Source of the DNA: Candidatus Nitrosopumilus sp.
GTDB lineage: Archaea > Thermoproteota > Nitrososphaeria > Nitrososphaerales > Nitrosopumilaceae
Length of the DNA stretch: 63,724 nucleotides
Assembly: GCA_029860565.1 (NCBI GenBank)
Contig: JAOUAY010000001.1
Location: 1 to 63,724 of the forward strand
Reading direction: 5' to 3'
Positions 58,862 to 63,724 of this stretch are shown here, in pieces. Numbering within the stretch: the stretch's first letter is position 1; each line of letters begins with the position of its first letter. A program made the translations under genes and the position numbers. The notes beneath the pieces were generated by a model. That model saw only the letters and a list, made by a program, of their open reading frames with translations. It ran no database searches and had not been told where the DNA came from.

Positions 58862-59040
58862 TGCCAAAAGATAGATCATACGAAGCCACTGGAAGGAAAA
58901 AACATGATTTTGGACGAGGTTCAAGATGGTGCAAGAGATGTGGTGATTATACAGCAGTTATTCAAAAATATGATTTGATGTTATGTAGACGATGCTTTAG
59001 AGAAGTCGCAACATCTTTAGGGTTCAGGAAAAATAAGTGA
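58861..59040 (+). CDS. rps14: Ribosomal protein uS14 (zinc-binding form)
   Basis: 59 residues: starts MPKDRSYEATGRKKHDFGRG. Four Cys as C24-x2-C27 and C42-x2-C45 (RWCKRCGDY and LCRRCFRE) bind zinc, as in archaeal and eukaryotic uS14. The 60-codon size is easy to miss. It continues the chain 1 nt after uL5. Confidence 0.94.
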   Translation: MPKDRSYEATGRKKHDFGRGSRWCKRCGDYTAVIQKYDLMLCRRCFREVATSLGFRKNK

Positions 59041-59046
59041 GATATA

Positions 59047-59439
59047 ATGCCAGCAACAAACATTTTAGCAAATCTATTTGTCACACTTTACAATAATGAA
59101 ACCAGAAGGAAAAGTGATTGTGTAATTCTTCCAACTTCAAAATTAGGAATTGAAGTTCTAAAAACACTTCAAAAAGATGGATATATTGGAGAGTTTGAGC
59201 ATATTGACGATAAAAGAGGCGGAAAATTTAAAATTAAATTATTGGCAAAAATAACAAAATGTGGAGCAATATCCCCAAGATTCAAAGTAAAAACGGACGA
59301 ATATAATAACTGGGAGCAACAATATTTACCAGCATATGACCGAGGAATGCTTCTTGTCACAACAAACCAAGGAGTAATGTCACATCACGAAGCAACACAA
59401 AAAGGAATTGGAGGATTTTTAATAGGATATGTCTACTGA
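59047..59439 (+). CDS. rps8: Ribosomal protein uS8
   Basis: 130 residues. ILANLFVTLYNNETRRKSDC at the start and TTNQGVMSHHEATQKGIGGF at the end are diagnostic; the latter is the rRNA-binding C-terminal loop. It overlaps the uL6 ATG by 11 nt. Confidence 0.94.
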   Translation: MPATNILANLFVTLYNNETRRKSDCVILPTSKLGIEVLKTLQKDGYIGEFEHIDDKRGGKFKIKLLAKITKCGAISPRFKVKTDEYNNWEQQYLPAYDRGMLLVTTNQGVMSHHEATQKGIGGFLIGYVY

Positions 59440-59986
59440 GCAAATCGATAAATTCCAAGACGAAGTAGACATTCCAGAGGGAGTCACAGTAACCGTAAAC
59501 AAACACATGTTAGGGTTTGTAGGGCCATTAGGTAAAACATACAAAAGTTTCAGAAGCATCCCAGTGAATATCAAAATTGTGGAAAATAAAGTCATGCTAA
59601 AAGCAATAGGTTCCAAAAAAAGGGACTATGCAATTTTACACACAGCAAGATCAATTATTAGAAATATTTGCGAAGGTCTAATTGTAGGATATACAATTAA
59701 AATGAAAGTTGTTTATGCACACTTTCCAGTAACAGTAAAAGTAGAAGGAAAGAAAATTTTAATTGAGAACTTTCAAGGTGAACGTGCACCAAGAGTTACT
59801 CACATTGTCGGAAATACCAAGGTCATACCAAAGGGCGAAGATGTAATTCTTACAGGAGAAGTTTGGACAGACATAACTCAAACTGCAGCAAATATTGAGC
59901 TTAAAACTAAGGTTAAAAATAAAGATCACAGAGTTTTCTTAGATGGTATTTATGCATTTGAGAAGACAAAAGGTTTAGAAAAATAG
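59429..59986 (+). CDS. rpl6: Ribosomal protein uL6
   Basis: 185 residues, starting MSTEQIDKFQDEVDIPEGVT, with the duplicated-fold signature GYTIKMKVVYAHFPVTVKVE. It binds near the factor-binding site. It is the last ribosomal gene of the run; in most archaea eL32, eL19, uL18, uS5, uL30, uL15 and secY follow here. Confidence 0.93.
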   Translation: MSTEQIDKFQDEVDIPEGVTVTVNKHMLGFVGPLGKTYKSFRSIPVNIKIVENKVMLKAIGSKKRDYAILHTARSIIRNICEGLIVGYTIKMKVVYAHFPVTVKVEGKKILIENFQGERAPRVTHIVGNTKVIPKGEDVILTGEVWTDITQTAANIELKTKVKNKDHRVFLDGIYAFEKTKGLEK

Positions 59987-60004
59987 AACTATAATTTTCC
60001 CAAT

Positions 60005-60292
60005 ATGACTCTTGATCCTGAATTTTCAAAACAAACAACGGATTTAATTCAACAAACATTAGAGTTATACAAATCAGCTGGTGCATCGCCAAGAATTAGT
60101 GAAACGTGGAATTGTGAAAATATTGGTGATTTTTTATGTGGATTTTTTGTAGGTGAAATGGTAGGTTCAGCACTTAGTGCTTTTCAAATAGTCCATCAAA
60201 AAGAGCCTACAGCTGATGAGCATCTTGAAATAATTGAATTAGTTGAGAGTCATTCAAAAGAAATTAAAGAATTTTTTGCAAAATTTAACTGA
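60005..60292 (+). CDS. Hypothetical protein, 95 aa, after the ribosomal operon
   Basis: Starts MTLDPEFSKQTTDLIQQTLE. Acidic helical protein with one Cys-containing hydrophobic middle (ENIGDFLCGFFVGEMVGSAL) and the end HSKEIKEFFAKFN. Within 19 nt of uL6 on the same strand, so it may be part of the operon. Not recognised. Confidence 0.6.
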   Translation: MTLDPEFSKQTTDLIQQTLELYKSAGASPRISETWNCENIGDFLCGFFVGEMVGSALSAFQIVHQKEPTADEHLEIIELVESHSKEIKEFFAKFN

Positions 60293-60364
60293 GTGATCAT
60301 TTAACATTACTGGAATACACATAGTCGCAAAGATTAAATCACTTTTATCAAGGTACAAACTTGT

Positions 60365-60438
60365 GCCTCCCTAGCTCAGCGTGGTAGAGCATCCGACTGT
60401 TAATCGGATGGTCACCAGTTCAAGTCTGGTGGGAGGCG
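60365..60438 (+). tRNA. tRNA-Asn (GUU)
   Basis: A 7-bp acceptor stem (GCCTCCC with GGGAGGC), D loop AGCGTGGTA, anticodon stem TCCGA/TCGGA with loop CTGTTAA (anticodon GTT), variable loop TGGTC and T arm ACCAG TTCAAGT CTGGT. Discriminator base G. No intron, and no encoded CCA. An AT-rich promoter-like stretch precedes it. Confidence 0.97.
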
Positions 60439-60447
60439 CGTAATATT

Positions 60448-60470
60448 CCTAAACTCGAATTTTGAAACAT
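60448..60470. repeat. Degenerate copy of the palindromic repeat
   Basis: CCTAAACTCGAATTTTGAAA, an imperfect copy of the palindrome at 60517-60538, starting about 10 nt after the tRNA gene. Confidence 0.45.
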
Positions 60471-60516
60471 CTTGTTTGCATACATGTAGTAGAAGATGAA
60501 AATGAAATTCAGAGTA

Positions 60517-60538
60517 TTTCTAAATTCGAATTTAGAAA
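60517..60538. repeat. Perfect 22-bp palindromic repeat, best copy
   Basis: TTTCTAAATTC followed by its exact reverse complement. It lies in the upstream region of the zinc-ribbon gene at 60630 and is about 112 nt from its start. Other copies: 60448-60470 (imperfect), 61159-61176 and 63657-63678 (imperfect). Confidence 0.65.
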
Positions 60539-60617
60539 CATTAATCGGTTGTTAGCAATTAGTTTACTCAATTAGACAACATAGATCTAATAGGAGATCG
60601 CATACTTAGAATAATGC

Positions 60618-60624
60618 AGGAGGG
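60618..60624 (+). promoter_or_regulatory. Shine-Dalgarno of the zinc-ribbon gene
   Basis: AGGAGGG, 5 nt before TTG 60630. It settles the TTG as the real start, although no ATG is in frame. Confidence 0.7.
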
Positions 60625-60629
60625 TTACA

Positions 60630-60878
60630 TTGGTCAGGACTAGAAGGGCCAACAGATATTGTGTCGATTGTGGAGCAAGATTGGTTTATTATCCAAGATT
60701 GTCAAATCCAAAGGCTCCAAATGAACATAGAGTACTAGTTTATGCATGTCCAGATTGTACCGATGACTTTGAAAAACCAAAAATGTTTTCCATTAAACGT
60801 AATCAAGTGGAGGATCCATTGGAAACAGTAGAAATTGAGATTACACAATTACAGAAAAAAGCAATTGTTGCAAAATAG
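60630..60878 (+). CDS. 82-aa zinc-ribbon protein
   Basis: TTG start with AGGAGGG 5 nt upstream. The N-terminus RTRRANRYCVDCGARLVYYP carries one CxxC pair and ACPDCTDDFEKP the second, 30 residues later: a large zinc ribbon. The C-terminal helix QVEDPLETVEIEITQLQKKA is charged. It looks like an archaeal translation- or transcription-linked small protein; no exact family is recognised. Confidence 0.7.
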   Translation: MVRTRRANRYCVDCGARLVYYPRLSNPKAPNEHRVLVYACPDCTDDFEKPKMFSIKRNQVEDPLETVEIEITQLQKKAIVAK

Positions 60879-60890
60879 AAGTAAAGAAGT

Positions 60891-61118
60891 ATGTCGTATC
60901 CAGAAAAATCAAGAAGTAATGCGTGGTTCTTGTTACCAATATTTTTTGGAGTTATAGGAGGAATAATTGCATTTTTTATTTTGCGCCAGGATGATCCACA
61001 TAAAGCAAAGAACTGCTTGTATTTGGGAATTGTATTCATGGTAATTGGAATTATTTTCAATATTTTGGTTGCTGCATCATTTCCAAATTTAGATTCAGGT
61101 TTTGATGTGAATATATAA
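60891..61118 (+). CDS. 75-aa two-helix membrane protein
   Basis: Starts MSYPEKSRSNAWFLLPIFFG, with hydrophobic helices about residues 11-30 and 42-62 (NCLYLGIVFMVIGIIFNILV). The loop contains DDPHKAKN. It starts 12 nt after the zinc-ribbon gene; together they may form an operon. The pattern resembles small archaeal zinc-ribbon-associated membrane proteins. Confidence 0.65.
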   Translation: MSYPEKSRSNAWFLLPIFFGVIGGIIAFFILRQDDPHKAKNCLYLGIVFMVIGIIFNILVAASFPNLDSGFDVNI

Positions 61119-61158
61119 CAAGTGTTACGTTGTTTTCCTAGTAATGATACACATTATG

Positions 61159-61176
61159 TCTAAATTCGAATTTAGA
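61159..61176. repeat. Palindromic repeat copy
   Basis: TCTAAATTC followed by its reverse complement (18 nt perfect), the same sequence as the core of the copy at 60517. It is ~60-90 nt upstream of the DUF2299-like gene; a half-copy (TTTGAATTTAGAA) is at about 61204-61216. Confidence 0.6.
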
Positions 61177-61233
61177 AACATTATAAATTTAGCATGATAG
61201 TCATTTGAATTTAGAATCATATAGAACTAGTTT

Positions 61234-61695
61234 ATGGAAATTTGTATGAGCGTATCTAAAATGAGGGACAATGTAGAAAGATGGGTAATTCATGAAGGTC
61301 TTTCTTTTGAAGAGGTAAAAAATCCTGAAAATAGTTTTCAAGTTCTAGTAAAACATGCAGGTCAATATGGAATTCCTGTAGATGTGTTTGAGCCAAAAGG
61401 ACAACCAGGAATTCTAGTGATAGGGGCCAAAGTAATTATGAAAAACAGTCAAATTTCAAGATATTTAGGATTTAATACAGAAGAAAAAGAGAAGTTTGAG
61501 AAAAAAGTTGCCGATTTTTGCTATTCAATACAAGCAATCAACAAAATTATCACAGAGGATGGTAAACAAAAGGTTGGAGTTTATGTTGTGATGGATGATA
61601 AGGAAAACATCAATCAACAAACCATGTTAGATGCAATAGACAAAGTCTCAGAAATACATGAAAAAACATCAAGATTTTTGCTAAAGACATTTTAA
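61234..61695 (+). CDS. DUF2299-like protein
   Basis: 153 residues; starts MEICMSVSKMRDNVERWVIH (a second ATG at codon 5, 61246, is also good). The core NSFQVLVKHAGQYGIPVDVF and GILVIGAKVIMKNSQISRYL is an alpha-beta pattern I associate with the archaeal DUF2299 family. A possible GHKL-like or regulatory fold; no catalytic residues are recognised. Name from memory. Confidence 0.7.
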   Translation: MEICMSVSKMRDNVERWVIHEGLSFEEVKNPENSFQVLVKHAGQYGIPVDVFEPKGQPGILVIGAKVIMKNSQISRYLGFNTEEKEKFEKKVADFCYSIQAINKIITEDGKQKVGVYVVMDDKENINQQTMLDAIDKVSEIHEKTSRFLLKTF

Positions 61696-62147
61696 AAAAA
61701 TAGATGATTTATCAGTTCTACATGGATATTATATCAAAAATTTTCTAAAATGAATAATGAAGCATAATCATTATAGATTGACAAATCAACGATTAATGAA
61801 AAAATTGAATCTACAAACAAGGTCTTTAACGAATTTAGGGAATTCTCATTAGTATTTTTTTCCAAGTTTTTGATTAGATTACATCAATTTCAAAACAATT
61901 TCTAGAATGATTAATTTCACAAAAACAAGCCTAGGCGTTAAACCCCCCCTTAAAATTAGCATGTTTAGGCATAATGTGAAATTTTCAAGATCAGGTGTTT
62001 TGATGGGGGGTTGAACACTTGTGCCCATATCCAAGATGCAACCATCATTCCACCAAGGTCTCCCAGCTAAACATGTATGATCTTTTATTGTTAGGCATGA
62101 AAGCTAAACCCCTCCAAATTAGTAAAAAAATAAAGAAAAAATGGAGA
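61696..62147. other. Intergenic region with C-tract/G-tract inverted repeat
   Basis: About 452 nt. No gene is supported. GTTAAACCCCCC (61937-61948) and GGGGGGTTGAAC (62005-62016) are inverted arms with one mismatch and a 56-nt loop that could form a long stem. Such G/C runs are rare in this AT-rich DNA. Confidence 0.5.
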
Positions 62148-62939
62148 TTACCCCACTGGTGTGACAGTTAAGTCAGTCAAACATAGATGAGTTATGTTTC
62201 CATTTCCATCATCAGTTGGGACGATGTTAAATGATGCATAAGCTGCTAAGTCTGCGCTTAGAAGATTATAGTCATCTAATGGAACATTATCTACGCCTAA
62301 TGTGTTTCCTCTTACAATCAAATTGTAAGCAAATGGAGAAATGTTGTTTTCAGTATCAATAGTTCTTCCAACATCAACTTCTATTCCGCTGAAGTTTAAT
62401 TCAGTAGGGAGGTCAGCACATGCTTGATCCTCTTCTGGCAACAATGCAGTTTTTGTCAGATCTAGAATGTGAGGATGCATTAGAGGACCGTCATTTAGTT
62501 GATCATCAACATTTTCTGGCAAACCAAGAGTTTCTTGAAGTGCCTCTAGAACTCCAATGGATTGGCCATTAGGACATCTTTTAACTTCATTAATATCACC
62601 TTGAACCAATGAATCTGCAGCACAAACATGAGAAGTGAATGCCAAAACATTCTCTGGTAGCATGATTGTATCATCAATATTTTCAACTGGAATTCCAGTA
62701 TCATGTAATGCTGTTATGAATCCATAACCATATGCTCCAAAATTACCATTGTTGTATATGGCAGTAGCAGTGGTGATTTTTGCTGATGCGGTACCATCTC
62801 CATTGTCAACAAGAGCAATATCTTTGATGTCTAGATGTGTTACTCCGTTAGAATTTGCTTGAGCACTTTGAGTCATTATCATTGAAACTACAAATACTGC
62901 AGCTAATGAAATTCCCAAAATTGCTTTTGTGTTAGTCAT
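62148..62939 (-). CDS. Secreted protein, 263 aa, unknown function
   Basis: A signal peptide covers about residues 1-28 (KAILGISLAAVFVVSMIMTQ then SAQANS). The mature part is acidic and beta-rich (TASAKITTATAIYNNGNFGA, FNIVPTDDGNGNITHLCLTD), with four Cys (VCAADS, RCPNGQ, ACADLP and LCLTDL), which may form two disulfides. It resembles surface or cell-envelope proteins of marine thaumarchaea. No catalytic motif. It is preceded by its own upstream region and lies alone. Confidence 0.7.
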   Translation of the reverse strand: MTNTKAILGISLAAVFVVSMIMTQSAQANSNGVTHLDIKDIALVDNGDGTASAKITTATAIYNNGNFGAYGYGFITALHDTGIPVENIDDTIMLPENVLAFTSHVCAADSLVQGDINEVKRCPNGQSIGVLEALQETLGLPENVDDQLNDGPLMHPHILDLTKTALLPEEDQACADLPTELNFSGIEVDVGRTIDTENNISPFAYNLIVRGNTLGVDNVPLDDYNLLSADLAAYASFNIVPTDDGNGNITHLCLTDLTVTPVG

Positions 62940-63065
62940 TGGTTAAGTCCAAAACATGAGACATTTAAAATTAATCCTGTATGATGAAGATATGACATTC
63001 ATAATTTTGATCGCATATTTTATCAAAATATCAGGGGGTTTTGAGTACAAATATGCACAAAAAAT

Positions 63066-63590
63066 GTGCGTTTCAACTATATACCAAAAAACTGTACAAA
63101 TTTTGTGGCAAGGATAGGTCTTGTATTGGTACTAGGAGTGGTAATCTCAATAATGGCAGTTTCTATGTACATGTATGTAGAAAATAAGATAAACATAATT
63201 GAGGTAAATAGTGGCGACAAAGTCAAAGTAGGACCTGTAGAGTACACAATAACCTTTGAGGGAACACATAATGGAAACAAGGAAACAAAGGCTGAAAACA
63301 TGTTTGTTCATATCGGAATTGTTGCAAAAAACATCAGTGAAGAGAGAACATTGATGTCAGAAGATCAGTTCTACATTCTAGAAGACAAGAAAAAATACGT
63401 GGCAGTATATGGAGAGTTTTCCTCAAAAGATTTACTCTCAGAATGGCTTGAACCAGGCAAAGCAATAGAAAAAACAACACAGTTTGACATTCCGTTTGAT
63501 GAAGAAAAACAGTACAACGTAATCATAAGGCCACAAAAAGAGCAGACATCTGTTGATACTGCAGTTGTCTGTATTACTAATTGTGAATAA
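63066..63590 (+). CDS. Membrane-anchored DUF4352-like protein
   Basis: 174 residues from GTG 63066. One N-terminal helix (17-37, IGLVLVLGVVISIMAVSMYM) precedes an extracellular Ig-like domain with strands VNSGDKVKVGPVEYTITFEG, MFVHIGIVAKNISEERTLMS and GKAIEKTTQFDIPFDEEKQY, the DUF4352/telokin-like plan. The last residues have two Cys (VVCITNCE). Role unknown; similar domains are lipoprotein-linked and stress-related in bacteria. Confidence 0.65.
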   Translation: MRFNYIPKNCTNFVARIGLVLVLGVVISIMAVSMYMYVENKINIIEVNSGDKVKVGPVEYTITFEGTHNGNKETKAENMFVHIGIVAKNISEERTLMSEDQFYILEDKKKYVAVYGEFSSKDLLSEWLEPGKAIEKTTQFDIPFDEEKQYNVIIRPQKEQTSVDTAVVCITNCE

Positions 63591-63656
63591 TAAATTCAAT
63601 AATATCAAAGAAAGATAGCCTAATTTTCTATGATTCCCCCTTGTTGGTTTGATATG

Positions 63657-63678
63657 TTTCTAAATTCGAAATTAGAAA
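63657..63678. repeat. Palindromic repeat copy, imperfect
   Basis: TTTCTAAATTCGAAATTAGA with AA: the same element as at 60517 with a slightly shifted centre. It lies between convergent gene ends. Confidence 0.55.
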
Positions 63679-63687
63679 TATACCAAA

Positions 63688-63724
63688 TTACTCACTCATC
63701 TTCAACTCAGGCAAGACAAAGACT
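63688..63724 (-). CDS. Partial minus-strand protein, C-terminal end
   Basis: The frame enters from the right edge and stops at 63688-63690, giving the last 11 residues, VFVLPELKMSE. Too short to identify; a real gene is likely because the convergent spacing is gene-like. Confidence 0.35.
   Translation of the reverse strand, partial: VFVLPELKMSE

Noticed and set aside
1..63724. CRISPR arrays, insertion sequences and rRNA
   Set aside because: No regular repeat-spacer series, no transposase or Cas motif, and no rRNA-like segment were seen.

Overview
The window is AT-rich chromosomal DNA from an archaeon, most likely a Nitrosopumilus/Nitrosarchaeum-type member of the Thaumarchaeota (Nitrososphaerota). 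The support is archaeal-type ribosomal operons with eS4 and the RNase P subunit Rpp29, a proteasome alpha subunit, a CdvB (ESCRT-III) division protein, type II GAPDH, an Hjc resolvase, an archaeal HMG-CoA synthase, a DUF371 protein, and many tiny stand-alone zinc-binding proteins. Genes are packed on both strands, often with ATGA overlaps or overlapping convergent stops. Several mRNAs look leaderless (a TATA-like box about 25-30 nt before the start codon). No insertion sequence, CRISPR array, integrase or rRNA gene was seen.

Layout. 1-11.5 kb: a partial VOC protein, a class III nucleotide cyclase, threonine dehydratase, the divergent purine pair purE/purK, a sugar-phosphate nucleotidyltransferase, an F420-type oxidoreductase/thiolase/DUF35 cassette and a methyltransferase. 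12-20.6 kb: a signalling island. It has a urea/amide-type binding protein with a dCache histidine kinase and a receiver on the minus strand, a PAS kinase, then a second kinase/receiver pair on the plus strand whose kinase-receiver junction is nearly identical to the first, plus a membrane protein and a possible jelly-roll protein. 21-33 kb: Hjc, small conserved proteins, threonine synthase, a CNNM-type transporter, GAPDH, a DsbA-like protein, HMG-CoA synthase and small unknowns. 33-42 kb: biotin synthesis (bioD, bioA, bioB and, after several unrelated genes, bioF), a secreted beta-propeller dehydrogenase and a nitroreductase. 42-50 kb: a split DipZ-like thiol-redox pair (CcdA plus thioredoxin/CBM), CdvB, a HEPN-like protein and winged-helix regulators. 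50-60 kb: proteasome alpha, a SPOUT methyltransferase and a long S10/spc ribosomal operon from uL3 to uL6. It lacks uL2 at its usual place and stops after uL6. 60-63.7 kb: tRNA-Asn, small zinc and membrane proteins, secreted proteins, and copies of a palindromic repeat.

Most interesting features: (1) the inverted, nucleotide-conserved kinase/receiver pairs with no DNA-binding output domain; (2) paired GGTTAACC octamers at nearly the same spacing upstream of the bioB and uL3 promoters; (3) a palindromic repeat confined to the last 3.3 kb; (4) a dispersed ~45-nt intergenic repeat between 38.8 and 41.0 kb; (5) about a dozen Cys/His microproteins, several missed by length cut-offs; (6) a HEPN-type RNxxxH protein. 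Assignments rest on motif recognition by eye; no database search was run.
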